From NCBI RefSeq assembly GCF_042657365.1, contig NZ_JBHSKT010000002.1, positions 434,001 to 498,000 of the forward strand: a stretch of DNA of 64,000 nt, in the 5' to 3' direction. The DNA comes from Adhaeribacter_A terreus (lineage in GTDB: Bacteria > Bacteroidota > Bacteroidia > Cytophagales > Hymenobacteraceae). Shown here one piece after another: positions 16,344 to 25,205 of this stretch. The notes under the pieces were generated by a model, which had not been told where the DNA came from, searched no databases, and saw only the letters and a list, made by a program, of their open reading frames with translations. Made by a program: the position numbers and the translations under genes. Each line of letters opens with the position of its first letter. Positions within the stretch are counted from its first letter, which is position 1.

Positions 16344-17366
16344 TTAATTGCGCGGATTGGCATTGAAACGGCGTTTCCGGATAATATCTACGGCCAGTAA
16401 AAGGGCTTCACGGAAAGAGCTTTCCTGCGCAACATTCTGACCGGCAATATTGTAGGCCGTGCCGTGGTCTGGAGAAGTTCTTACAACCGGTAAACCTGCC
16501 GTAAAATTTACGCCATTTTCAAAGGCCAACGTTTTGAACGGAATTAAGCCCTGATCGTGGTACATCGATAAAACAGCATCGAAATGTTTGTAGCTCGCCG
16601 TGCCAAAAAAGCCGTCGGCCGGGAAAGGACCGAAGATCAGATTGCCTTTTTCCTTCATTTGCTGAATGGCCGGAGCGATGATTTCGCCTTCTTCGTTGCC
16701 CAGTAAACCATTTTCGCCGGCGTGTGGGTTCAGGCCTAACACCGCAATTTTAGGCTTCTGAATATGAAAATCGTGCTTCAGGCTTTCCAGTAAAATGGTG
16801 AGTTTCTGAATTAAAAGTTCGGTGGTTAATTTACCAGGAACGTCTTTTAAAGGCACGTGACCAGTAACCGTTGCCACGCGCAGATCGCCGCCAACCAGGA
16901 ACATTAAACTGTTCGGTGCTTCGAAATAATGCGTCAGAAATTCAGTATGGCCGGGAAACTGGAAGTTCTCCGATTGAATGTTGTCTTTGTCGATCGGGGC
17001 GGTTACAATGCCATCTATTTTGCCGTTTTTCAGGTCTTCGGCGGCGCGTTGCAACGATTTTAATGCACTTTGTCCGGATTCGGTAGTTGGTTTGCCTACG
17101 GTTAGCTCCAGGTCTTCTTCCCAGCAATTGATTACGTTTACTTTTTTAGCGTCAGAGCCTACCGTTTCGGAAATAACCTGCAAATGGAAATTCTCCAGTG
17201 CCAGTTGTTTCTTAACTTTGTTCAGTAGTTGTATGTTACCGTAAATTATTGGGGTACAGAAGTTTAGAATACGGTGATCGGCCAGGGTCTTCAGAATTAC
17301 TTCCGGACCAATGCCGTTGAAATCGCCAAGCGAAATGCCTAACCGCGGTTTTATTTTATGTTCCAT
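16344..17366 (-). CDS. pdxA: 4-hydroxythreonine-4-phosphate dehydrogenase
   Basis: The 340-residue enzyme acts in the DXP-dependent pyridoxal phosphate pathway. Family motifs are present: ISLGDFNGIGPEVILK, the substrate/metal region PGHTEFLTHYF, GHVPLKDVPG, LNPHAGENGLLG and the metal-binding YHDQGLIPFKTL, ending in SPDHGTAYNIAG. Complete and normal length. It lies 69 bases upstream of yceD on the same strand. Confidence 0.96.
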   Translation of the reverse strand: MEHKIKPRLGISLGDFNGIGPEVILKTLADHRILNFCTPIIYGNIQLLNKVKKQLALENFHLQVISETVGSDAKKVNVINCWEEDLELTVGKPTTESGQSALKSLQRAAEDLKNGKIDGIVTAPIDKDNIQSENFQFPGHTEFLTHYFEAPNSLMFLVGGDLRVATVTGHVPLKDVPGKLTTELLIQKLTILLESLKHDFHIQKPKIAVLGLNPHAGENGLLGNEEGEIIAPAIQQMKEKGNLIFGPFPADGFFGTASYKHFDAVLSMYHDQGLIPFKTLAFENGVNFTAGLPVVRTSPDHGTAYNIAGQNVAQESSFREALLLAVDIIRKRRFNANPRN

Positions 17367-17380
17367 TTAAATGAAATCAG

Positions 17381-17410
17381 TTTTTGAAGGCAAAAGCATA
17401 CCGTTTTTTT
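17381..17410 (+). repeat. Dispersed 34-bp element upstream of pdxA
   Basis: TTTTTGAAGGCAAAA followed by GCATACCG and T7. Confidence 0.55.
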
Positions 17411-17485
17411 AAGACGAAAGTATCAGGCTTTATTTCTGATGAATGGAAGAATTTACTTCTAAAGTCTGAAACAGTTTGCTGCCAC

Positions 17486-17517
17486 GAGTTTTTCGCCCGA
17501 AAACCATAGCGTTTCAG
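17486..17517 (+). repeat. Dispersed 34-bp element between pepA and pdxA
   Basis: GAGTTTTTCGCCCGAAAAC followed by CATAGCGTTTCAG. Confidence 0.6.
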
Positions 17518-17537
17518 AGCAGTTTTCGGGAAATATC

Positions 17538-17570
17538 AGATCTCACAGATTTATAAAACCTGTGAGGTCT
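17538..17570 (-). terminator. Hairpin after pepA
   Basis: AGATCTCACAG pairs with CTGTGAGGTCT (one G-T) 12 bases after the pepA stop. There is no strong T-run, so termination is uncertain. Confidence 0.4.
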
Positions 17571-17581
17571 TCAGCCATAAT

Positions 17582-19024
17582 TTAAGCTTTTTTGCTTTTT
17601 ACTTTGGCTGCCAGGAAATCGTAGATCAGGCGCACGGCCGAACCGGTGGCGTGCTTGCCGCGGTAAGAATCTGGTGCCGTTAAGAAAGCAGTTCCGGCGA
17701 TATCCAGGTGGATCCAAGGATAACTGGTGAAATGCTCCAGGAATTTACCAGCGGAAATATGACCGGCTTCGGCCATGCCAATGTTCTTAATATCCGCAAT
17801 ATCTGATTCTATGTGCTTACCGTATTCATCCCAAAGCGGGAATTCGATCATGCGTTCGTAGGTATGTTCGCCGGCAATTTTCAGTTGGGTTTTTACCTCC
17901 TCGCTAGCGGTTCCCATCATGGCCATGGCTTCTTTGCCAATAGCACGAACTGCGGCACCCGTCAGGGTTGCAAAATCAATTACCAGTTCCGGATCGTATT
18001 TGCTGGCAAAACTTAACGCATCAGCCAGAATTAAACGGCCTTCGGCATCGGTATTCAGCACTTCCACGGTTTTGCCGCTATGCATCGTAATTACATCGCC
18101 AGGCGCGTAAGCCCGGCCACCCGGGCGGTTATCGGTAGCCGGAACCAGTGCAATAATATGCAGCGGTAATTTGGTTTTAGCAACGGCATACATAATACCA
18201 GCCACTGCACCAGCACCCGCCATGTCCGATTTCATCAGGTCCATGGAGTTTGGCGTTGGTTTTAAGCTTAAGCCACCTGTATCGTAAACTACGCCTTTGC
18301 CCACCAGGATAATTGGTTTTTTATTCTGCGCGTTTTCGGGTTTCCACTCCATAATAGTGAACGTAGGGGGGTCGATGCTGCCTTGGTTCACGCTTAATAA
18401 ACCGCCCATTTTCAGGCTTTGGATCTGCGTCATTTCCAAAACTTCGGTCTGGAAACCAGCATCTTCGCCAATTTTTACAAACTCTTCGGCTAAGTTTTCG
18501 GCGCTCTGGAAATTGTGTGGTTCGTTTACCAAGTCGCGGGTCAGGAAAACACCGTTCAGGACGTGGTTCAGGTTAGAAACTTCGGCTTCGGTATATTCTT
18601 CGCCGGTAATTAAAATGCTTTCTAAAACCGATGGTGTTGACTTCGATTTGTATTTCAGGAATTCGTAATTGCTCAGGAAAATACCAACTGCCACAAAACG
18701 CGCCGCATTGGAAGCGGTAAGGTCAGAAATGGCAATGTTTTTTACTTTATCGGTTTTCAATACTTTCTGCAAGCCGTGGCCGGCCAAACGAAGCTCTTCC
18801 TGGTAACCCGCCATCGTTTTCTTTTCAGGCACCACTACAATGTAAATTTTGTAAGTATAGCGGTTAATGAAGATCATTTTGCCTTTGGAATCGAGCTGAC
18901 TTTGCGCGAAATTTTTCTCTGCATCGCTCAGGTTCGGCACCAGACCAAGATCGGCAGGCTGAATAATGTAAACTACGTCGGTGTTTTCCGCTACGGAAGC
19001 GTTATATTTTAATTGCGTTGGCAT
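17582..19024 (-). CDS. pepA: Leucyl aminopeptidase, M17 family
   Basis: The 480-residue cytosolic metallopeptidase has the M17 signature NTDAEGRLILADAL and metal-site segments GKGVVYDTGGLSLK, MKSDMAGAGAVAG and ATLTGAAVRAIG. I chose the ATG at 19024 (MPTQLKYNASV). The frame can be extended to a TTG at 19054, but the added residues look non-native. Its promoter was not identified. Confidence 0.95.
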   Translation of the reverse strand: MPTQLKYNASVAENTDVVYIIQPADLGLVPNLSDAEKNFAQSQLDSKGKMIFINRYTYKIYIVVVPEKKTMAGYQEELRLAGHGLQKVLKTDKVKNIAISDLTASNAARFVAVGIFLSNYEFLKYKSKSTPSVLESILITGEEYTEAEVSNLNHVLNGVFLTRDLVNEPHNFQSAENLAEEFVKIGEDAGFQTEVLEMTQIQSLKMGGLLSVNQGSIDPPTFTIMEWKPENAQNKKPIILVGKGVVYDTGGLSLKPTPNSMDLMKSDMAGAGAVAGIMYAVAKTKLPLHIIALVPATDNRPGGRAYAPGDVITMHSGKTVEVLNTDAEGRLILADALSFASKYDPELVIDFATLTGAAVRAIGKEAMAMMGTASEEVKTQLKIAGEHTYERMIEFPLWDEYGKHIESDIADIKNIGMAEAGHISAGKFLEHFTSYPWIHLDIAGTAFLTAPDSYRGKHATGSAVRLIYDFLAAKVKSKKA

Positions 19025-19227
19025 CGTGGTAAAACGGTTAAGTTCGGCGCGCAATATAGCAAATTGCTTTTTCAGACATAAGCCTTTAGTCGCAAGTCTT
19101 TAGTTTTTTTTCGCATTTCCAGACCAAAATTGTTGCGATCCGAAGGTCTTCAGGAGTTTGCTGGAACCTGAAGCCGCGAGATTTTTCTGAGTTTTATGAT
19201 TAACGTGCCACGCGCATGCGCTCATGG

Positions 19228-19258
19228 GACTTTTTGTGCCCGAAACGATAGCACTTTT
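19228..19258 (+). repeat. Dispersed 34-bp element
   Basis: GACTTTTTGTGCCCGAAACG followed by ATAGCACTTTT; the core is slightly decayed. Confidence 0.55.
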
Positions 19259-19378
19259 GAATTAAAAGCCTGGCCAGTTTCTGAATTTAATAATAATAAA
19301 TATCTTGGTTTGAAAATTATGTTTAGTAGGATGTTTTGTCCTGAAATTCGCCGGTAAAATATTCTCGTAAAAAAGGCG

Positions 19379-19386
19379 TAATTTTG
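19379..19386 (+). promoter_or_regulatory. Bacteroidota -7 box for rsmA
   Basis: TAATTTTG fits TAnnTTTG, 43 bases before the TTG start at 19429. Confidence 0.45.
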
Positions 19387-19399
19387 TAGCAGTTAAAAT

Positions 19400-19431
19400 G
19401 AGTTTTCAGCCTTAAAACGATACCGTTTTTG
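19400..19431 (+). repeat. Dispersed 34-bp element supplying the rsmA start codon
   Basis: GAGTTTTCAGCCTTAAAACG followed by ATACCGTTTTTG. The terminal TTG is the only plausible initiation codon of rsmA. Confidence 0.6.
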
Positions 19432-20226
19432 GATAAAAAAGTAAGCCCCAAGAAACACCTAGGTCAGCATTTTCTTACCGACCTGAACATTGCCCGGAAA
19501 ATTGTTGACCAGCTCACGCTTCCTGACGGAATAAAAAATGTGCTGGAAGTAGGACCGGGCATGGGCGTGCTCACGCAATATTTATTAGAACACCAGGAAT
19601 ATAAAACCACGGTAATTGATATTGATAAAGAGTCGGTTGCTTACTTGCAACATCATTTTCCGGCGCTCGAAGACCGCATTTTATCGGCCGATTTTCTGAA
19701 GCTCGATTTTGAAAAATATTTCCCGGGCAAATTTTCCATCATCGGCAATTTCCCTTACAATATTTCCAGCCAGATCTTTTTCAAGGTTCTAAAGCATAAA
19801 AACCAGGTGCTGGAGGTAGTGGGTATGTTGCAGAAAGAAGTGGCTGAACGCATTGCTGCGCCTCCGGGCTCTAAAACCTACGGCATTTTAAGCGTGCTTT
19901 TGCAGGCTTATTACAATATCACGTATAATTTCACGGTTCACGAAAACGTATTCAATCCGCCGCCAAAAGTAAAATCTGCGGTAATTAGTTTGGTGCGGAA
20001 CGAAGTGAAAGAGCTTCCGTGCTCCGAAAGTTTATTTTTTGAAGTAGTAAAGCAAAGTTTTTCTACCCGCCGCAAAACATTAAGAAATTGCCTGAAGACC
20101 TATAATTTACCGCCTGAAACAAGCGCTATGCCCGTTTTTGATAAAAGAGCAGAGCAACTTTCGGTGGACGATTTCATAGAATTGACAAAAATTATAGAAA
20201 ATTTTAAATCCCAAGCAGCGAATTAA
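19429..20226 (+). CDS. rsmA: 16S rRNA (adenine1518/1519-N6)-dimethyltransferase
   Basis: The 265-residue KsgA/RsmA enzyme dimethylates two adenines near the 3' end of 16S rRNA. Signatures are KKHLGQHFLTD, SAM motif I VLEVGPGMGVLTQ, and the catalytic NFPYNIS (NLPY-type). The C-terminal helical domain (SFSTRRKTLRNCL) is intact. The start is a TTG inside a dispersed element; no in-frame ATG or GTG gives a full-length N-terminus. Confidence 0.96.
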   Translation: MDKKVSPKKHLGQHFLTDLNIARKIVDQLTLPDGIKNVLEVGPGMGVLTQYLLEHQEYKTTVIDIDKESVAYLQHHFPALEDRILSADFLKLDFEKYFPGKFSIIGNFPYNISSQIFFKVLKHKNQVLEVVGMLQKEVAERIAAPPGSKTYGILSVLLQAYYNITYNFTVHENVFNPPPKVKSAVISLVRNEVKELPCSESLFFEVVKQSFSTRRKTLRNCLKTYNLPPETSAMPVFDKRAEQLSVDDFIELTKIIENFKSQAAN

Positions 20227-20255
20227 GCATTTGCCTTGTCATATATCTGAAGGCC

Positions 20256-20298
20256 GGAAAACGGTAGGGTTTTGGTACCAAAAACTGTAGCGTTTTCC
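20256..20298. terminator. Hairpin made from two inverted dispersed elements
   Basis: The half GGAAAACGGTAGGGTTTTGG faces CCAAAAACTGTAGCGTTTTCC-type sequence, giving a stem of about 20 bp with three mismatches, 29 bases after the rsmA stop. Confidence 0.6.
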
Positions 20299-20402
20299 AA
20301 ATCTTTCATCTACACTATATATAATAGAGTAGATTCTTAACCAAACAAATTTTCATCTGCCGGAAAAAGCTTTCGAGCCTAACCCGACGCGCTTGCCGAA
20401 AC

Positions 20403-21356
20403 ATGAAACCGAATTGCCTCATTGTCGACCTGATGCACCCCAGTATAATCGATTTGCTGGAAGAAGCCGGTTTCACTGTTTCATATCGCCCGGAAATTAA
20501 ACCCGACGAGGTAAAAGCAGCGCTGAAAGGATTCCGGGTGTTGATGGTCCGTAGTAAGCTACACATTACGGAAGAACTTCTTTCGGAAGCCGATGAACTG
20601 CAGATCATAGCACGCGCCGGCGCCGGCGTAGACAACATAGATGAAGCCGCGCTCATTCGGCGCAACATTCAGTTGGTAAATGCACCCGAAGGCAATCGCG
20701 ACGCGGTAGGGGAGTTTACCGTGGGTTTGTTGCTCGCACTGTTCCGGAACATTGTGAAAGCCGACAAGGAAGTAAGAGAACATATTTGGCACCGTGAGGA
20801 GAATCGCGGGGAAGAGATCTTTGGTAAGACAATCGGTATAATTGGCTACGGCAACATGGGGAAAGCGTTCGCGCGTTGTTTGTTGGGGTTCAACTGCCGG
20901 GTAATTGCCAACGATACCTTCAACGATGCAATTTTTGATGAAAATGCGGAGCGGGTTTCCCTCTCCGAAATTTTTGAGCAGGCCGATGTAGTGAGTTTTC
21001 ATATTCCCTACACGCCCGAAAATTACCATTTTGCTAACGCTGCATTCTTCAGGAGTTTTAGAAAAAAGGTATGGGTATTAAGCACGGCAAGAGGCGAAAT
21101 AATGGATTATACGGCATTAGTGGCTGGTTTACAGGCCGGGCGTTTGAAAGGCGCAGCCTTAGACGTGCTTGAGAATGAAAAACTTGGCACGTTGAACGCC
21201 CGGCAACAGGTAAATTTTGAATTCCTGGCCCAGGCCCCCAACGTAATTCTTACCCCGCATATTGCCGGATGGACGCACCAATCCTATCAGAAAATCAATG
21301 AAGTTTTGGTACAAAAGATTAAAGCTATTCATTATCAGAAAGATGGCCTACGCTGA
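20403..21356 (+). CDS. D-3-phosphoglycerate dehydrogenase-like 2-hydroxyacid dehydrogenase
   Basis: The 317-residue NAD-dependent enzyme has the two-domain 2-hydroxyacid dehydrogenase fold. Features are the catalytic-Arg region IIARAGAGVDNID, the NAD-binding loop GIIGYGNMGKAFAR, the Glu-containing segment ALDVLENEKLG and the C-terminal His in LTPHIAGWT. There is no ACT domain, as in short SerA-type enzymes. The likely role is the first step of serine synthesis, but related 2-oxoacid reductases cannot be excluded. Confidence 0.85.
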   Translation: MKPNCLIVDLMHPSIIDLLEEAGFTVSYRPEIKPDEVKAALKGFRVLMVRSKLHITEELLSEADELQIIARAGAGVDNIDEAALIRRNIQLVNAPEGNRDAVGEFTVGLLLALFRNIVKADKEVREHIWHREENRGEEIFGKTIGIIGYGNMGKAFARCLLGFNCRVIANDTFNDAIFDENAERVSLSEIFEQADVVSFHIPYTPENYHFANAAFFRSFRKKVWVLSTARGEIMDYTALVAGLQAGRLKGAALDVLENEKLGTLNARQQVNFEFLAQAPNVILTPHIAGWTHQSYQKINEVLVQKIKAIHYQKDGLR

Positions 21357-21379
21357 TCAAGAAAAAAAGGTTTAAGATT

Positions 21380-21410
21380 TTGCTAGTTATTTTTTTAAGA
21401 TGTACCTTTA
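21380..21410 (+). promoter_or_regulatory. Promoter of the TonB receptor/T9SS operon
   Basis: TTG at 21380-21382, a 20-base spacer, then TACCTTTA at 21403-21410 (one mismatch to TAnnTTTG). The ATG lies 53 bases downstream. Confidence 0.6.
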
Positions 21411-21462
21411 ATGCTTTGAATTATACCCACTACCAATAATTTCATTCTTTTTTTAACCCAGT

Positions 21463-24400
21463 ATGATGCGAAAACTTTTACTACTGTTCGCTTTCTTAGG
21501 TTTCACGTATGGGGCGGCACTCGCCCAAACGGGTAAACTGGCCGGAAAGCTGATTGACAAAACAACCCGCGAGCCGATTCCTTTCGGTAACGTTGTTGTG
21601 AAGCTGAATGGTGCGCAGAAAGGCTATGGCCAGACTGATATCAACGGTTTTTATTCTATTTCTCCGCTTACGCCGGGTGCTTACACCGTTGAGGTACCAA
21701 ACGTTGGTTACATTACCAGAGTTATCAGCGGGGTAGAGGTAACGGTAGATAAAACTACCAGCCTTAACATTGAGCTTTCTCAAAACGTGCAGCAACTGAA
21801 CGAAGTTGAGATCACTGCTTACGAAGTTCCGATTATCGGTCCTGAAAAAGTTGGTCAGACCCTGACCAAAGAGCAGATCATGAAAGTTTCTACCCGCGAA
21901 GTAACCACGCTCGTACAAACTGCTTCCAACGTAGGTTCAACCGATGATGGCAAAGCTGTAAGTATCAAAGGGCAGCGTCCTTCAGGTACTGCTTACTATG
22001 TGAATGGTGTAAAGCAGTTAGTAGCACCAAACCTGCCAACCAGTGCCATTGCCCAGATGACGGTAATTTCTGGAGGTGTGCCTGCTCAATACGGTGACCA
22101 GACCGGTGGTGTTGTAAACATTACAACAACTGCCCCATCCAGCAAATTTATGGGTGGAATTGAAGCTGAAACTTCTGCTCCATTTGACAAATACCATAAC
22201 AACCTGGTTAACTTTAACCTGACCGGTCCGCTTATTCAGAAGAAAAGCGTAGATACTACAGATTTTACAAGCAACCGTACTATCCTGGGGTTCTTCCTGG
22301 CAGGTCAGTATCAGGGTTCCCGCGACGATAACCCATCTGCTCAAGGTGTCTATACATTAAAAGATGATGTTAAAGCCCGCCTGGAAGATAAACCATTAGT
22401 AGCCGATCCGCAGGGTGGCTATACTTACACGGCTCAAACTTTAACGCTGAACGACTTTGAAAAAGGTAAACTGCGTCCGAATGTAAAGAACAACATCATT
22501 TCGGTTAACACTTCCCTGGAATTCCAGCCGAAAGATAATATGATGTTCAGCTTCGGTGGTAATATCAACCACTCACAGCGTGATCTGTATCAATTAGGAT
22601 ATTCTGTTTTCAATTCAGACAACAACCCGGAGCAACGCCTCGATAACTGGATGGCTTATGCCCGTTTTACGCAGAACTTTAAAGATGCTGTTGGTGACTC
22701 TTCTGCTAATCCGCTTAAAAATGCTTATTATCAGATCCAGGTCGACTACTCTAAATATGACCGCACAATTCAAAACAAGCGTCTGAAAGATAATATCTGG
22801 CGTTATGGATACTTGGGTAAATTCGATCAGACTGTTGAAGCGTTCTATTCACCAGGCACGGTTCGTGTAAAAAGTAATCCGAACGATCCGAACGATACTA
22901 CTACTACTGTTTACCGCGATGCAATGATTGATCGTGGCGATATCAGCACTGGTGTAACTTTCTCAAGAGATGAAAACTCTAATCCGATTACTGCGAATTA
23001 TACCAAGCAGATAATTGATGACCGTTTCGAAGCGGGTAACGAAATTTCGAACCTGATCGAACTTCAGATCCTGGGTGGTTTGCTGAATGGTCAGAACCCG
23101 TTCCCGGTTTATTCTATGTATTCAAACGTTGGTACAATGTACTCAACGTATCAATTACTGAACAACGACCAGTTCCGTTTATCGGCTCTGGGTTCTGCTG
23201 AGTGGGGTAAACATACTTTTAAACTTGGTTTTGAATTCGAACAGCGCGTAGAAACGAACTATGGCGTAAATGCAAGCGGCCTGTGGAACTGGAGCCGTGG
23301 TTTATTAAGCACCGATATGAACGGTCTTGATAAAGATAATTACATTGTTTCTACCCGCGACGTTGACGGCATTGAGCAGACCTTCATTGATTTTGCTTAT
23401 AAGCCAAATGCTACTCAGAGCACTTTCTCTCAAAATCTGCGCAAGAAATTAGGTCTTGCTGCAAACCAACCTATTAATATAGATGCAGTAAGCCCGGAAG
23501 ATCTTTCAACAAGCATGTTCTCTGCCGATGAACTGATTACGCCAGGTTTAGTAAGCTACCAGGGTTATACTTACGATGGTAAACGTTCTACCAAGAAAGT
23601 TGCCTTCAACGATTATTTCTCCGATGTAGCTAACCGTCCGCAGGATGCTGTTCGTCCTATTTATACCGCAGCTTTCATCGAAGATAAATTCCAGATCGAA
23701 GACCTGACTTTACGTGCAGGTGTTCGTGTTGACCGTTTCGATGCAAACCAGAAAGTATTAAAAGACCCTTATACATTAGTTGAAACGCTTAAAGCCGGAA
23801 ATGTACGTGACCTGCGTTTTGCAGATAACTATGCTATTCCGTCTAACATCGGCGACGACTATGTAGTTTATGTAAACAAAAACTCTGCTGATTTCCAGCA
23901 GAACCAGACATCTGCCTCTAACTTTGGTGTGGTAGGTTACCGCAAAGGCGATGTATTTTATGATGTGAACGGAACCCCAACCGATAACCTAGCAGAAATT
24001 CAGAAGAATGGTACTTTCCCACTGTTCGATCCTGCATTGCAAGGTACAGTAGGCTCTGAATATTTACCAGACCGTCGTTTATCAGTTAGAGCATTTAAAG
24101 ATTATGAGCCGCAGTTCGTTATTATGCCGCGTATCTCATTCTCTTTCCCGATCTCGGAAGATGCTCTTTTCTTTGCCCATTACGACATTACTTCCCAGCG
24201 TCCGGAACGTAACGGTACCCTGCCAAGCGATTATTACTTCCTGCTTGGTTCAATTAACGCCCGGAACGAAATTAACAACCCGGATCTGAAACCACAGAAG
24301 AAAATTGACTACGAAGTTGGTTTTGAGCAGCGTTTAACCCGCTCTTCCGGCTTAACAATTTCAGCTTTCTACTCTGAGAACCGCGATCAGATCTCTTTCC

Positions 24401-25179
24401 GGAAATACACCGGTGCTTTCCCGCAGGATTATATTACTTTCAGCAACCTCGATTTTGGTGTTGTGAAAGGTATGACACTGGAGTATGACCTGAGAAGAAC
24501 CAAAAATGTTTCGATGAATGCCAGCTATACCCTGCAGTTTGCAAAAGGTACAGGTTCAAGCGCAACATCAGGTTACAACCTGGTAAGCCAGGGCCAGCCA
24601 AACCTGCGTACGCCGATTCCATTAGATTTCGATCAGCGTCATAACTTTAAAGTGAACTTCGACTTCCGTTTCAGAGATAACGAAGGCCCGGTATTGTTCG
24701 ACAACAAAATCTTCCAGAATGCCGGTATCAACTTTAACCTGAATGCTGCATCAGGAACTCCATATTCGCGTCAGGCCAATATCACCAACTTTATCAACGC
24801 CATTGGTCGTCCGGTACTGGAAGGTAGCCTGAACGGATCTAACCTGCCTGCTAACTTCCGGGTAGGTCTGCGTCTGGATAAAGACTTTAATATTAAAGGA
24901 AGCGAAGACGGAAAATCTTTTGTAAAATCTCTGAACGTTTATTTCCGGGTGCAGAACCTGTTTAACACTATGAATGTGTTGAATGTGTACCGTTACACTG
25001 GTTCTGCATCTGATGATGGTTATCTGGATACATACCGCGAGAAATTTGGTAGCGAAGCAAATCAGTCTCTGATGGATCTTTACACGATTCGCTTACTGAA
25101 TGGTGATAATAATACAAGTAACCCATCTAACTATTCATTACCACGCCGTGCCCAGATCGGCTGTGTGATTTCATTCTAA
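21463..25179 (+). CDS. TonB-dependent outer-membrane receptor, carboxypeptidase-regulatory-like type
   Basis: The 1,238-residue protein has a signal peptide (LLLLFAFLGFTYGAALAQ) and a CarboxypepD_reg-like domain at ~25-110 (GKLIDKTTREPIPFGNVVV...DINGFYSISPLTPG). A TonB plug follows (~130-230; QTASNVGSTDDGKAVSIKGQRP...VNGVKQ...QYGDQTGGVVNITTT), then a large 22-stranded-type barrel ending in an aromatic residue (RRAQIGCVISF). This is SusC/CirA-like architecture, but no SusD-type gene follows. A giant T9SS cargo and a PorV/PorQ-like barrel follow instead, suggesting the three act together at the outer membrane (inference). Confidence 0.93.
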   Translation: MMRKLLLLFAFLGFTYGAALAQTGKLAGKLIDKTTREPIPFGNVVVKLNGAQKGYGQTDINGFYSISPLTPGAYTVEVPNVGYITRVISGVEVTVDKTTSLNIELSQNVQQLNEVEITAYEVPIIGPEKVGQTLTKEQIMKVSTREVTTLVQTASNVGSTDDGKAVSIKGQRPSGTAYYVNGVKQLVAPNLPTSAIAQMTVISGGVPAQYGDQTGGVVNITTTAPSSKFMGGIEAETSAPFDKYHNNLVNFNLTGPLIQKKSVDTTDFTSNRTILGFFLAGQYQGSRDDNPSAQGVYTLKDDVKARLEDKPLVADPQGGYTYTAQTLTLNDFEKGKLRPNVKNNIISVNTSLEFQPKDNMMFSFGGNINHSQRDLYQLGYSVFNSDNNPEQRLDNWMAYARFTQNFKDAVGDSSANPLKNAYYQIQVDYSKYDRTIQNKRLKDNIWRYGYLGKFDQTVEAFYSPGTVRVKSNPNDPNDTTTTVYRDAMIDRGDISTGVTFSRDENSNPITANYTKQIIDDRFEAGNEISNLIELQILGGLLNGQNPFPVYSMYSNVGTMYSTYQLLNNDQFRLSALGSAEWGKHTFKLGFEFEQRVETNYGVNASGLWNWSRGLLSTDMNGLDKDNYIVSTRDVDGIEQTFIDFAYKPNATQSTFSQNLRKKLGLAANQPINIDAVSPEDLSTSMFSADELITPGLVSYQGYTYDGKRSTKKVAFNDYFSDVANRPQDAVRPIYTAAFIEDKFQIEDLTLRAGVRVDRFDANQKVLKDPYTLVETLKAGNVRDLRFADNYAIPSNIGDDYVVYVNKNSADFQQNQTSASNFGVVGYRKGDVFYDVNGTPTDNLAEIQKNGTFPLFDPALQGTVGSEYLPDRRLSVRAFKDYEPQFVIMPRISFSFPISEDALFFAHYDITSQRPERNGTLPSDYYFLLGSINARNEINNPDLKPQKKIDYEVGFEQRLTRSSGLTISAFYSENRDQISFRKYTGAFPQDYITFSNLDFGVVKGMTLEYDLRRTKNVSMNASYTLQFAKGTGSSATSGYNLVSQGQPNLRTPIPLDFDQRHNFKVNFDFRFRDNEGPVLFDNKIFQNAGINFNLNAASGTPYSRQANITNFINAIGRPVLEGSLNGSNLPANFRVGLRLDKDFNIKGSEDGKSFVKSLNVYFRVQNLFNTMNVLNVYRYTGSASDDGYLDTYREKFGSEANQSLMDLYTIRLLNGDNNTSNPSNYSLPRRAQIGCVISF

Positions 25180-25205
25180 TACTGTAATTTTTATATCTGA
25201 GATAT

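Larger units (their letters stand above)
19055..19428. other. Divergent pepA/rsmA intergenic region
   Basis: No gene is seen. It holds two forward dispersed elements and a TAATTTTG promoter box for rsmA. Confidence 0.6.
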
